DNA of 64,000 nucleotides from Leptothermofonsia sichuanensis E412. GTDB lineage: Bacteria; Cyanobacteriota; Cyanobacteriia; Leptolyngbyales; Leptolyngbyaceae. The notes under the pieces are model-generated. The model ran no database searches and was not told the origin of the DNA. It saw only the letters and a list, made by a program, of their open reading frames with translations. Of this stretch, positions 56,004 through 64,000 are shown piece after piece. Position numbers and translations under genes: made by a program. The DNA lies in contig NZ_CP072600.1 of assembly GCF_019891175.1 (NCBI RefSeq), positions 806,001-870,000 of the forward strand. The letters are read 5' to 3'. The stretch's first letter is position 1. The number at the start of each line of letters is the position of its first letter.

Positions 56004-57521
56004 ATGGTAAGTATCAGACCTGATGAAATCAGCAGCATTATTCGGCAACAGATTGAGCAGTACGATCGCTCAGTTAAGGTTGCCAACGTGGGTACCGTCC
56101 TGCAGGTAGGTGACGGAATTGCCCGCATCTATGGCTTGGAACAAGCCATGTCCAGCGAACTACTGGAGTTTGAGGATGGCACTGTCGGCATCGCCCTTAA
56201 CCTGGAAGAGGACAACGTGGGTGCGGTGTTGATGGGTGCGGGTCTGGGCATCGAAGAAGGCAGTTCTGTAACCGCCACCGGCAGGGTGGCGCAAATTCCT
56301 GTCGGTGATGCCATGATTGGGCGGGTAGTCGATGCCCTGGCACGTCCGATTGATGGCAAAGGGGAGATTCAAACCTCGGAAACCCGTCTGCTGGAATCTC
56401 CCGCCCCTGGCATCATTGAGCGGAAGTCGGTATACGAACCCCTTCAGACTGGGATTACCGCCATTGACTCGATGATCCCCATTGGTCGGGGGCAGCGGGA
56501 ACTGATTATTGGGGACCGTCAGACCGGAAAAACCGCGATCGCCGTGGACACGATTCTCAACCAGAAGGAAGAAAACGTAGTCTGTGTCTATGTGGCGATC
56601 GGTCAGAAAGCTTCCACCGTGGCGAATGTCGTCAACGTGTTGACCGAAAACGGTGCCATGGACTACACGATTGTGGTTGCGGCTAATGCGAACGACCCGG
56701 CGGCACTGCAATACCTGGCTCCCTACACGGGCGCGTCCCTGGCAGAGTACTTCATGTACAAGGGCAGACACACCCTGGTAATTTACGATGACCTGTCCAA
56801 GCAAGCCCAGGCATACCGTCAGATGTCCCTGCTGCTGCGCCGTCCCCCCGGTCGGGAGGCATACCCTGGCGATGTGTTTTACCTCCACTCCCGTTTACTG
56901 GAGCGGGCAGCGAAACTCAGCCCCGAACTGGGTGAAGGCAGCATGACCGCCCTGCCCATTGTGGAAACCCAGGCAGGGGACGTGTCGGCGTACATTCCTA
57001 CCAACGTGATTTCCATTACCGACGGACAAATCTTCCTGTCCTCTGACCTGTTCAATGCCGGGATTCGTCCAGCAGTGAACCCCGGTATTTCTGTGTCCCG
57101 CGTGGGTTCTGCGGCTCAGACAAAGGCAATGAAGAAGGTGGCAGGTAAGGTGAAGCTGGAACTGGCTCAGTTCGATGACCTGCAAGCCTTTGCCCAGTTC
57201 GCCTCCGATCTGGATCAGGCAACCAAGAACCAGTTGGCACGGGGTCAGCGCCTCCGGGAAATCCTGAAGCAACCCCAGTATGCACCGCTATCAGTGGCGG
57301 AACAGGTGGCGGCAATCTACTCTGGAATTAATGGCTATCTGGATGATATCCCTGCGGATAAGGTGGTCACCTTCCTGAAAGGACTGCGAGAGTACCTCAA
57401 AACCAGTGCTTCCCGGTATGGCGAAATTATCCGCTCCGAACGGCAACTGAACGATGAAGCCGAAGGCATCCTGAAGAATGCCATTAACGAGTATAAGCAG
57501 ACCTTCCTGGCAACGGTTTAG
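56004..57521 (+). CDS. atpA: ATP synthase F1 subunit alpha
   Basis: Non-catalytic nucleotide-binding subunit of F1. P-loop [11 protein letters not shown] near residue 170, the [20 protein letters not shown] signature near 360-380 with the essential Arg, and a helical C-terminus. The ATG at 56004 gives the standard cyanobacterial N-terminus [20 protein letters not shown] (505 aa); an open frame upstream to 55881 reads low-complexity DNA and is not coding. Good fit to the family throughout. Confidence 0.97.
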   Translation: MVSIRPDEISSIIRQQIEQYDRSVKVANVGTVLQVGDGIARIYGLEQAMSSELLEFEDGTVGIALNLEEDNVGAVLMGAGLGIEEGSSVTATGRVAQIPVGDAMIGRVVDALARPIDGKGEIQTSETRLLESPAPGIIERKSVYEPLQTGITAIDSMIPIGRGQRELIIGDRQTGKTAIAVDTILNQKEENVVCVYVAIGQKASTVANVVNVLTENGAMDYTIVVAANANDPAALQYLAPYTGASLAEYFMYKGRHTLVIYDDLSKQAQAYRQMSLLLRRPPGREAYPGDVFYLHSRLLERAAKLSPELGEGSMTALPIVETQAGDVSAYIPTNVISITDGQIFLSSDLFNAGIRPAVNPGISVSRVGSAAQTKAMKKVAGKVKLELAQFDDLQAFAQFASDLDQATKNQLARGQRLREILKQPQYAPLSVAEQVAAIYSGINGYLDDIPADKVVTFLKGLREYLKTSASRYGEIIRSERQLNDEAEGILKNAINEYKQTFLATV

Positions 57522-57660
57522 GGCGAGGAGTGAGCGGTGAGGAGTGAGGTGCAGTTCTCACTCCTCACTCTCACTTTTTCCTGAGTCGTTGAAAATTTGC
57601 TGAAATAACCTGGGTTGAGATTACTCCTCACCCTTTACCCCTCACCCCTCACTGTCTGTT

Positions 57661-58611
57661 ATGCCAAATCTTAAGAGCATTCGCGATCGCATCCAGTCGG
57701 TCAAGAATACCCAAAAAATTACGGAAGCAATGCGTCTGGTTGCCGCTGCCAAGGTTCGTCGCGCCCAGGAACAGGTGATTGCCACACGCCCCTTTGCTGA
57801 TCGGCTGGCGCAGGTTCTCTATGGCTTGCAGTCCCGACTCCGATTTGAAGAGGCAAATCTGCCCCTGTTGAGACGGGGTAATGTCAGGAAAGTTGGTTTG
57901 CTAGTGATTTCCGGCGATCGCGGCTTATGTGGTGCTCACAACTCCAACGTGATTCGTCGCGCCGAAAACCGGGCAAAGGAACTGAAAGCAGACGGAATTG
58001 ACTATACCTACGTTCTGGTTGGACGGAAAGCAAGCCAGTACTTTGAACGGCGAAATCAGCCGATCGAAGCAACGTTTACTGGACTGGAACAGATTCCGAC
58101 GGCAGCGGAAGCAGCCCAGATTGCAGATACATTGTTCGCCCTGTTTCTGTCCGAAACGGTTGACAAGGTCGAGTTAGTCTACACCCGCTTTGTGTCGTTA
58201 ATTAGTTCCCGTCCGGTCATTCAAACCCTGCTTCCTCTAGATCCTCAGGGGCTGGAAGATGCCGAAGATGAGATCTTCCGGCTAACAACCCGGGGCGGAC
58301 AGTTCCAGGTGGAACGGGAAAAAGTGGTACCTTCCCAGCCCCAAAGCTTCCCCCAGGACATGATCTTTGAACAGGATCCGCTTCAGATCCTGGATGCCCT
58401 GTTACCGCTGTATCTCAACAACCAGTTGCTGCGGGCAATGCAGGAGTCTGCTGCCAGTGAACTGGCATCCCGGATGACCGCGATGAGTAATGCCAGCGAC
58501 AACGCCAAAGAACTGATCAGTAACCTGACCCTGTCCTACAACAAAGCCCGTCAGGCTGCCATCACCCAGGAAATTCTGGAAGTGGTTGGCGGTGCCAATG
58601 CGTTGCAGTAA
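57661..58611 (+). CDS. atpG: ATP synthase F1 subunit gamma
   Basis: Central rotor shaft; atpC in chloroplast-style naming. [20 protein letters not shown] at the start and [12 protein letters not shown] at the end are the two coiled-coil helices; [20 protein letters not shown] is the conserved beta strand. The central loop between [20 protein letters not shown] and [15 protein letters not shown] is the cyanobacterial insertion that limits ATP hydrolysis in the dark; it lacks the regulatory Cys pair of plant gamma. The last gene of the operon; beta and epsilon are elsewhere. Confidence 0.95.
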   Translation: MPNLKSIRDRIQSVKNTQKITEAMRLVAAAKVRRAQEQVIATRPFADRLAQVLYGLQSRLRFEEANLPLLRRGNVRKVGLLVISGDRGLCGAHNSNVIRRAENRAKELKADGIDYTYVLVGRKASQYFERRNQPIEATFTGLEQIPTAAEAAQIADTLFALFLSETVDKVELVYTRFVSLISSRPVIQTLLPLDPQGLEDAEDEIFRLTTRGGQFQVEREKVVPSQPQSFPQDMIFEQDPLQILDALLPLYLNNQLLRAMQESAASELASRMTAMSNASDNAKELISNLTLSYNKARQAAITQEILEVVGGANALQ

Positions 58612-58634
58612 CTGCAAGCTAATCAGCCCTCTTT

Positions 58635-58667
58635 AGACCCCCGGTTTTCCCCAAAAGCCGGGGGTCT
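58635..58667 (+). terminator. Hairpin after the atp operon
   Basis: AGACCCCCGG-TTTT and AAAAG-CCGGGGGTCT form a perfect stem of about ten G/C pairs extended by U-A pairs. It follows the atpG stop by 24 bases. No T-run follows, so it may be a 3' stabiliser or a weak terminator. Confidence 0.6.
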
Positions 58668-58751
58668 GGTCAGTCATCCCAACCTAAAATAGAAAACAAC
58701 TACCCACCTCCCGCTTTGAACCCCCTGTAACATCCGTCCCTACTTCTCCTT

Positions 58752-59075
58752 ATGCCGAACATCTACACCGTTGAAATCCTTCACCAGGGCAACACCTACA
58801 CAATTCAGGTACCCGAAGACCGGAAAATCCTGGAAGTCGCCGATGAAGCCGGACTGGACTTACCCAGATCCTGTACTGCTGGAGTTTGTACCACCTGTGC
58901 GGCTCAGTTGTTGTCAGGGACGGTTGAACAGGGAGATGCAATGGGAATTGGGCCTGATTTGAGGCAGCAGGGATACGCGCTGCTGTGCGTTTCCTATCCC
59001 CGCTCAGATTTGAAGCTTGAGACGGAAAAGGAAGAAGTGGTTTACCAGCTTCAGTTTGGACAGTTTCAACATTAG
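58752..59075 (+). CDS. 2Fe-2S ferredoxin (plant type)
   Basis: Soluble electron carrier of the plant-type 2Fe-2S family. The four cluster cysteines are C41, C46, C49 and C79 in SCTAGVCTTCAAQL and GYALLCVSYP, the usual CxxxxCxxC...C spacing. The 107-residue length exceeds PetF (about 97) by a C-terminal tail (VVYQLQFGQFQH), and the sequence around C41 lacks the SCRAGACS of the main photosynthetic ferredoxin, so it is probably an accessory isoform. It follows the atp operon, separated by a hairpin. Confidence 0.9.
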   Translation: MPNIYTVEILHQGNTYTIQVPEDRKILEVADEAGLDLPRSCTAGVCTTCAAQLLSGTVEQGDAMGIGPDLRQQGYALLCVSYPRSDLKLETEKEEVVYQLQFGQFQH

Positions 59076-59141
59076 CAAACTGGGAGAGTCCGTTTGGGCA
59101 CGTTTCCCTGACACCTGGCATCTAACCCCTGACACTCAACC

Positions 59142-59250
59142 CTTACCACAGACGGAGTTGATTATGACCACTCACTTTTGATAGCTACAATCCGAATTGG
59201 GAAGGCTGGCTTACTTACCACAGACGGAGTTGATTATGACCACTCACTTT
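59142..59250. repeat. 37-bp direct duplication over the start of a small gene
   Basis: CTTACCACAGACGGAGTTGA and the following TTATGACCACTCACTTT occur at 59142-59178 and again at 59214-59250 (period 72). Both copies carry the same GGAG ribosome site and ATG. The upstream copy runs into TGA after five codons. Confidence 0.93.
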
Positions 59251-59427
59251 ATTACCGCTGAAATCGATCTCCAGGCATCACCCGCTGAAACCCAGCGGGC
59301 AATAGAAGCAGAACTCCAAAAGCGGGGCGAACCCCTGCGCTGGGCGATAACGGAGGTGAACGAAGCAACTCAAAAAGCAATCGTCGAAGGGATTGTGACA
59401 GTACCCGCAGTTCAGGTTGAGCAATAA
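59236..59427 (+). CDS. Small conserved hypothetical protein (63 aa)
   Basis: Function unknown. The ATG at 59236 has GGAG upstream and gives MTTHFITAEIDLQASPAETQ, an acidic, soluble alpha/beta protein (AIEAELQKRGEPLRWAITEV) ending VQVEQ. An open frame to 59197 is not supported by a ribosome site. The first 15 coding bases are part of a direct duplication with the upstream region, and the last 20 or so bases are part of a tandem repeat, so both ends are duplicated. Confidence 0.7.
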   Translation: MTTHFITAEIDLQASPAETQRAIEAELQKRGEPLRWAITEVNEATQKAIVEGIVTVPAVQVEQ

Positions 59428-59458
59428 TCAAAGCAGTTCAGGTTGAGCAATAATCAAA
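59407..59458. repeat. Tandem 26-bp repeat at the stop of the small gene
   Basis: GCAGTTCAGGTTGAGCAATA plus ATCAAA occurs twice head to tail (59407-59432, 59433-59458), identical. It covers the last codons and the stop of the small gene. Confidence 0.93.
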
Positions 59459-59462
59459 AAAG

Positions 59463-59494
59463 TAAAAACCCCAGCGATATTGCCGGGGCTTTTA
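59463..59494 (+). terminator. Intrinsic terminator after the small gene
   Basis: AAAACCCCAGC and GCCGGGGCTTTT form a G/C stem with a T run, about 35 bases past the stop. Confidence 0.75.
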
Positions 59495-59661
59495 AGTAAT
59501 TGTGGAGTTAGATTGTGTTGAACCTAGTGTTCCCCTCAGGTTCAGGTTTGAATCATCCCAGGTTTGTTTCTTGTTCGTTTTTTTACAATCATTTGAAGAA
59601 ACGAATTAAACCCAGTGTTTATACGGTGATGAACGGTCAGATGCTTTTAATGGCTTCCGCT

Positions 59662-60066
59662 TTAGATTGTTAACGCGGGTTCGCAGGAGGGACGGGCGGG
59701 TCCCATCCAAAATTGCTGATTAGCAGAAGACCCTGAATGGAGGCGCACGATCGCAATCCACAAAGGGGATGCGCCTACATAATGCTCGATGTCTTCCACC
59801 CGGTAGCGCACAGAACCTTTGCCATGACTCAAGATTAGATAATCACCAAGCTGAACGTTGCTACCATGCCCCCGAATCAGGGCACGCCTGCCGTCTTCTA
59901 AAGGTTCAAAAATATACTCTCGTCCCTGCTCATACTGGCTAAAGTTGTGAACCACCGTCACGGAAGTTTCCTTGAATAGCCTAGACTTCCCCAATAGTTT
60001 TGCCAGAGTCTTCAGCCGTTTCATTCGTTGCGAATTCAGGTTCATCAGGTTCAACCGGGATCTCAT
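59662..60066 (-). CDS. Conserved hypothetical protein (134 aa)
   Basis: Unknown function. The first 35 residues are basic (MRSRLNLMNLNSQRMKRLKT) and the rest forms a beta-rich domain: SQYEQGREYIFEPLEDGRRA, GDYLILSHGKGSVRYRVEDI and SPLWIAIVRL. No membrane segment or metal motif. The chosen ATG is at 60066; a GTG at 60105 would add 13 residues and further ATGs occur inside (60045, 60024). Codon use is normal for the neighbourhood. Confidence 0.6.
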   Translation of the reverse strand: MRSRLNLMNLNSQRMKRLKTLAKLLGKSRLFKETSVTVVHNFSQYEQGREYIFEPLEDGRRALIRGHGSNVQLGDYLILSHGKGSVRYRVEDIEHYVGASPLWIAIVRLHSGSSANQQFWMGPARPSCEPALTI

Positions 60067-60177
60067 AAATGTGTAACTTTTAGAAGTATCCAGTACGGTA
60101 ATCACGTAGTGCCTGTGTGCTATCTGTCATTAAAGTATGATTTCAGTGGTCAACACTTCACCTCAATAGACGGTATC

Positions 60178-60645
60178 TCAACTGTCCCACTGGTTAAACG
60201 GGTGTTTTGCCAAATTAGCGTTGTAGTAGCGGGGATCATTTGAGATTTCTGCACCGATCCAGTCAGGGAAGGTGATCGTCTGATTTACATCACTCAGTTC
60301 CACCTCTGCCAGAATCAGTCCCTGGTTTTCTCCCTCAAATTCATCGATTTCCCAGACGACTCCATCGAATTCGACTTTGTAGCGAATCTTCTCGATCAGC
60401 GGTGGCTTACATAGGGAGTGCAGCATTTCCAGGGCATCTTCAATCGGAATCTCATACTCGTATTCAAGGCGACTCAGTCCTACGGAGGGGCCTTTAATGG
60501 TCAAGTAGCCCTGATCGCCCACAACTCTCACCCGCACAGTGTTTTCACCAGTGGCAAGATATCCCTGGCAGTAGTGAGTACCGACTGCCAGCGATCGCCA
60601 CTGATCGCCGTTAACCAGAAACTTTCTCTCAATTTCAACGGGCAT
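60178..60645 (-). CDS. CYTH domain protein (triphosphate tunnel metalloenzyme)
   Basis: CYTH/TTM proteins hydrolyse inorganic triphosphate or organic triphosphates inside a beta-tunnel. The signature VEIERKFLV (ExExK) opens the 155-residue chain; further Arg/Lys/Glu pairs (TVRVRVV, YLTIKGPS, LEYEYEIP, EKIRYKVEF, WEIDEFEGEN, LAEVELSD) line the tunnel. Length matches bacterial single-domain members such as those with inorganic triphosphatase activity. It is divergent from no neighbour and lies downstream of the PfkB gene. Confidence 0.9.
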   Translation of the reverse strand: MPVEIERKFLVNGDQWRSLAVGTHYCQGYLATGENTVRVRVVGDQGYLTIKGPSVGLSRLEYEYEIPIEDALEMLHSLCKPPLIEKIRYKVEFDGVVWEIDEFEGENQGLILAEVELSDVNQTITFPDWIGAEISNDPRYYNANLAKHPFNQWDS

Positions 60646-60690
60646 GGATGAGTACTCTATTAACCGAATAGCACTGATATAAAAGGTTAG

Positions 60691-60723
60691 AGATCTCCAA
60701 CTGCTTCGAGAAGTTGGAGATCT
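60691..60723. repeat. Palindrome AGATCTCCAACT, copy 2
   Basis: AGATCTCCAACT and AGTTGGAGATCT are perfect 12-base arms around a nine-base loop; GCTTAATTCAG follows 14 bases later, as at 5878-5950. It lies between the CYTH and PfkB genes, past the PfkB stop. Confidence 0.75.
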
Positions 60724-60793
60724 GAGCGATGGGGTTTGGCTTAATTCAGTGTCATTTCTCTATTAACCGTAATGCTCACACTTCAGCCCTGCC

Positions 60794-61810
60794 TTACCCT
60801 GGTTGTTGTTGAAGATATAAGAACGCTTCTACTTCGGCTGCGGTGGGTTGGGCAGCGATTGCGCCGGGACGGGTGGCAGTCAATGCACCCATGGCACTGG
60901 CATAAAGAACCATGTCACGGGCAACGACCGGATCCTGTAGACTTTGAATGCCACGCCGACATAGTTGATGCAGCAAACCTGCGGCAAAACTATCGCCTGC
61001 ACCTGTCGTATCTTCCACTTCAACAGCAAAAGCGGGAACCCTGCCCTCATGGCCACTCAGACAGTAGGCACATCCCTTCTCTCCACCCGTGACCAGTACC
61101 CCTTCAAGACTACCTACCCGATGGGCAATCACACCAGCATCGGTCGTTTCGTAGAGCCATTCTGCTTCTTCATCGGAGAGCTTCAGAAAATCGGCGCGTT
61201 CTACCAGGTCATGGATGATGGCAGGGGCGATCGCCGGATCTGTCCAGAACACGGGGCGCCAGTTTACATCCAGCAACACCTTAAGGTAGTACTGATCTGC
61301 CAGTTCCAATGCCTGCTGAATCGCTTCCCGGCTATCGGGATAGGCCATCTCCAGGGTACCCAGGACCAAAAACTCGGCATCCTCGAACAGGGAAACCGGT
61401 AGCTTACTTGCTTGCAGATGGGTATCCGCAAATACGGACGTATCGTGTTTACCAAATCCGGCAAAGGTGCGATCGCCTGTCTCCGACCTCACCACATAAA
61501 CAGCACGGGTGGGAGCCGTCGGATGTCGCTGAATACCCGTGCCGTCTACTCCGACTTTCTGTAACAGGTCCACCAGGGAATTGCCCAAGTCATCTTCCCC
61601 AATGCAACCAATAAATCCGCTGGTAGTTCCCAGTTTTGCCAGTCCACAGGCGACATTGGCAGGAGCGCCCCCTGGATAAGGAGTCCAGGATTGAACCTGT
61701 TCCAGGGGAAGACCGGCCTGATCTGCCAGAAAATCGTACAAAATTTCGCCCAGGCAAAGCACACGAGGTTTGGTCACAATAGCCCCTATTCCAGATTCAG
61801 GTTCAGCCAT
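60794..61810 (-). CDS. PfkB-family sugar kinase (fructokinase-like)
   Basis: Ribokinase-fold kinase that phosphorylates fructose or a similar sugar. It has the N-terminal signature GGAPANVACGLAKLG (about residues 47-61), GCIGEDDLGN and the C-terminal catalytic block VEDTTGAGDSFAAGLLHQL with the base Asp in DTTGAGDSF. The 338 residues fit cyanobacterial fructokinases. A 14-residue N-terminal extension precedes the conserved PRVLCLGEILYD. ATG at 61810. Alternatives are other PfkB sugars (ribose, 2-keto-3-deoxygluconate); fructose is the likeliest. Confidence 0.88.
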   Translation of the reverse strand: MAEPESGIGAIVTKPRVLCLGEILYDFLADQAGLPLEQVQSWTPYPGGAPANVACGLAKLGTTSGFIGCIGEDDLGNSLVDLLQKVGVDGTGIQRHPTAPTRAVYVVRSETGDRTFAGFGKHDTSVFADTHLQASKLPVSLFEDAEFLVLGTLEMAYPDSREAIQQALELADQYYLKVLLDVNWRPVFWTDPAIAPAIIHDLVERADFLKLSDEEAEWLYETTDAGVIAHRVGSLEGVLVTGGEKGCAYCLSGHEGRVPAFAVEVEDTTGAGDSFAAGLLHQLCRRGIQSLQDPVVARDMVLYASAMGALTATRPGAIAAQPTAAEVEAFLYLQQQPG

Positions 61811-62026
61811 CTAAATTTCTTTAGAGTAAATTTCTTTCTTATAGCAGGTTATCAGAAACCTTCTGCCAGCGGTGTTGAGTCTCCCAAACTCTTTCATTAA
61901 TTCCATAATGGATCCGCAAATTCCCCCAGATGTTCAGTCAGGGCAGCTCAAAAAATCCCAGGAACTACCGTAAGGAGATTCCTTTCTATCGAGTTTAATC
62001 AAAACATCATCGTTGAGGTTCATCTC

Positions 62027-62332
62027 ATGCCCCTGGAACTGACAGTCAATGATTTACTCCTGCTGGAGCAACACCGTCTGGAGCGCCTCCGTTCTTTCTT
62101 TGGCGATACCCTGAGATTGTGTTTCCTGCATTTAGACAAGCACAATACGTTGACCATCCATTGTTCAGCACCGTGGATTGTAGACCAGTTGATGAGCGAG
62201 ATAGACCAATTGCGCTGGTATACCTGGGTTGTCGTCGGGGCTGAACGAATTTCCCTGCATTTTGCAGAAGAAGAGATTTACAAAACAATCACTCGCAAGC
62301 CAGTCAGAAAATCCCAGCGGATTCATCATTAA
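62027..62332 (+). CDS. Conserved hypothetical protein (101 aa)
   Basis: Small soluble protein of unknown function, with an alpha/beta pattern: an N-terminal helix (TVNDLLLLEQHRLERLRSFF), strands RLCFLHLDKHNTLTIHCSAP, WYTWVVVGAERISLHFAEEE and a basic tail (TRKPVRKSQRIHH). It resembles other small cyanobacterial orphans. Its stop overlaps the stop of the convergent histidine kinase by four bases. ATG with GAGG upstream. Confidence 0.65.
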   Translation: MPLELTVNDLLLLEQHRLERLRSFFGDTLRLCFLHLDKHNTLTIHCSAPWIVDQLMSEIDQLRWYTWVVVGAERISLHFAEEEIYKTITRKPVRKSQRIHH

Positions 62333-64000
62333 AGACTCTCCCCTGAAGGCAACACGACTGTAAAAGTAGTCCAGCCATTTTGACTCTCAACCTGCACGCT
62401 TCCCTTTAATTGATTCACCAGCCGCTGCACCAGTGCCAGCCCCAGTCCGGTACCACCCTGCTTCCAGGGATCGGCGTTGGGAACCCGGTAGAATTTTTCA
62501 AAAATGCGCGGCAACTCCGGGGTTGGAATTTCAGCCTGGTTCCGAATTAAAAATCGAACCTGGGAAACGGTGTCAGTTGTCGATGAGTCTTCTGCTTCAA
62601 CCATTTGTTCAACCACCAAACCAAGTTCACCCCCCGGAGAGGTATACTTGCAGGCATTGTTGAGAAGTTCTGCCAGAATGCGATCCAGGGCGGCTCTGTC
62701 GGTGACAAAGTTGGATAGATGGTCAGGCAGTTGCACCTTCAGCCTTTGCTGACGCTGGTTAGTGCGAGAGTAAAACGGCTGCAGCACATTCAGCAAAAAT
62801 TCTTGCAGTTCAATACTTTGCCAGGAAACGGGGTAGGAAGAGGCTTCTAACCGCTGCAAGTCGAGTAAGTCATTAATCAGCTCAATCTCCCGACCACATT
62901 CTGACTCCAGGATATCGAGGTAGCGATCGCGCTTATCCGTGGTAATCACATTCTTCAGCATGTGAATTGCCATCTTCATATTGGACATGGGCGTCCGCAG
63001 TTCATGGGAAACCGTACTGAGAAAGTCGTCTTTAAGCTGGTTTAATTCCTCCAGAGCAGCAACCTGAGCCTGGGTTGCTTGAAACAACCGTGCCTGTCGA
63101 ATGGCGATCGCGCACTGGTTTGCCACCTGTTGCACCATGCGAATTTCCAGGCTGCTAAAAGTAGCCTGGCTTCGTTTGAACAGCCGCAGGTTCCCCAGAA
63201 CTTCCTGATCATCCACAATCGGGCAGGCCAAAATGGCGCATGGCAGCTGCACCGTAGGCACTAAACGGTTATCCTCCGATTCATTGATAATGCAGCAGTA
63301 CTGGAGATATTGAGCTTGCAGTAAAGCTTCAAAAATTTCAGGACAGTCCGCCATCTGGATCACGGATCCAATAGCGGGTGTCATGACATCAGAGCGAATG
63401 TACTCGTAGCAAACCGTGGCAGTTTGCTGGTCAAGGTCGTGCAGAGCCGCATCACAGCCGCGCACATCCAGGACCAGTGCCAGTTCCTGAACGGCTGTCT
63501 GCAAAATCTGATCTTCATCCAGGCTATCGCGGACTGAGTCAGTTACCCGTTTCAACATGGCTTCAAACTGAAGTGCCTGCTGAAGTTGAGCTGTCCGTTC
63601 CTGTACCTGGAATTCTAAATGGGCATTAAGTTGCTGCACCTGGAGATACAGTTCTGATTGCTGGATAGCGATCGCAACCTGGGTTGCCAGTTGTTCCAAC
63701 AAACTAATTTCAATCGGTTCCCAGCGACGGGCACTGGAACATTGGTGCACAGCCAGGATGCCCCAGAGGCGATTACTGTGCACAATCGGCACCACCAGTA
63801 ATGCTTGAATTTCAGCCTGGTTGAGAAACCTTTGACATTCCCCAGAGATGCGGGCCGCATCATCAATCACCAAATTTTTACCCTGGCGGTAGTCTTCCTG
63901 GTGCTGTTTGAACCAATCCGCCGTCAGCCTGAAGCCCAACAGCGATTTCCATCCCGCTTCTACAGATTCTGCCGTAACCAGACCATTCCCCTCCAGATCG
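62329..64000 (-). CDS. GAF-domain sensor histidine kinase (partial, runs off the window)
   Basis: Two-component sensor kinase, cut at the right edge; the frame stays open to base 64000. From the right: a phytochrome-like GAF (FLNQAEIQALLVVPIVHSNR, LWGILAVHQCSSARRWEPIE), a coiled linker, a second GAF (ANQCAIAIRQARLFQATQAQ at its end), the HisKA box DDFLSTVSHELRTPMSNMKM with the phospho-His, and HATPase with ELLNNACKYTSPGGE and KQGGTGLGLALVQRLV. The HQCSSARRW segment is the pattern seen in bilin-GAF domains, but here His precedes Gln-Cys, so a bound bilin is possible and unproven. It could belong to a light-sensing kinase. Confidence 0.85.
   Translation of the reverse strand, partial: DLEGNGLVTAESVEAGWKSLLGFRLTADWFKQHQEDYRQGKNLVIDDAARISGECQRFLNQAEIQALLVVPIVHSNRLWGILAVHQCSSARRWEPIEISLLEQLATQVAIAIQQSELYLQVQQLNAHLEFQVQERTAQLQQALQFEAMLKRVTDSVRDSLDEDQILQTAVQELALVLDVRGCDAALHDLDQQTATVCYEYIRSDVMTPAIGSVIQMADCPEIFEALLQAQYLQYCCIINESEDNRLVPTVQLPCAILACPIVDDQEVLGNLRLFKRSQATFSSLEIRMVQQVANQCAIAIRQARLFQATQAQVAALEELNQLKDDFLSTVSHELRTPMSNMKMAIHMLKNVITTDKRDRYLDILESECGREIELINDLLDLQRLEASSYPVSWQSIELQEFLLNVLQPFYSRTNQRQQRLKVQLPDHLSNFVTDRAALDRILAELLNNACKYTSPGGELGLVVEQMVEAEDSSTTDTVSQVRFLIRNQAEIPTPELPRIFEKFYRVPNADPWKQGGTGLGLALVQRLVNQLKGSVQVESQNGWTTFTVVLPSGESL

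Overview
The window comes from a cyanobacterium, probably a filamentous one of the Leptolyngbya type (the genus is a guess). The grounds are dense GCGATCGC (HIP1) octamers, a phycobilisome core-membrane linker (apcE), a high-light-inducible protein, a cyanobacterial ATP synthase operon with both b and b' subunits, a plant-type 2Fe-2S ferredoxin, and many cyanobacterial conserved proteins. No rRNA, tRNA or CRISPR array was recognised.

Layout. 1-8 kb: mobA, an AlkB-like dioxygenase, an S9 peptidase, a flavin disulfide reductase, then an accessory patch with a Uma2 nuclease, a decapitated type III Mod gene fused to an ISL3 remnant, a DHFR-like reductase and an IS110 remnant. 8-12.5 kb: a large PAS histidine kinase whose 3' end abuts an IS630 element, which in turn abuts an IS1 transposase tail. 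13-30 kb: mostly housekeeping and signalling genes (hli, RsmB-like methylase, M50-TPR protein, DUF4912 protein with MSG pentads, cdsA, cbiT, a decarboxylase, a REC/HPt/REC/GGDEF regulator, FHA, an SfnB-like flavoprotein, a histidine kinase, an acyltransferase). Several families of palindromic repeats sit between them.

31.2-41.2 kb is the most interesting part: a RiPP (ribosomal peptide) cluster. It holds a LanM synthetase, two Nif11-leader precursor peptides, a JmjC/cupin oxygenase, a LanJ-like medium-chain reductase and an NHLM-type ABC exporter. Two features stand out together. The LanM dehydratase half keeps its catalytic residues, but the cyclase half has lost its catalytic His and two of its three zinc ligands. 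Both precursors contain no cysteine at all. Lanthionine rings therefore cannot form. The most economical reading is a pathway that dehydrates Ser/Thr, reduces Dha/Dhb to D-amino acids and perhaps hydroxylates the product, giving linear glycine-rich peptides.

41-64 kb: a secreted three-repeat protein, a DUF3352 protein, a CbiX chelatase under a cobalamin riboswitch, a STAS protein, a P-loop kinase broken by an in-frame stop, apcE with four linker repeats, a methyltransferase, the complete atpI-B-E-F2-F-H-A-G operon (beta and epsilon lie elsewhere, as usual in cyanobacteria), a ferredoxin, a small gene whose two ends are both duplicated, a CYTH phosphatase-like protein, a PfkB sugar kinase and a GAF histidine kinase that runs off the right edge.
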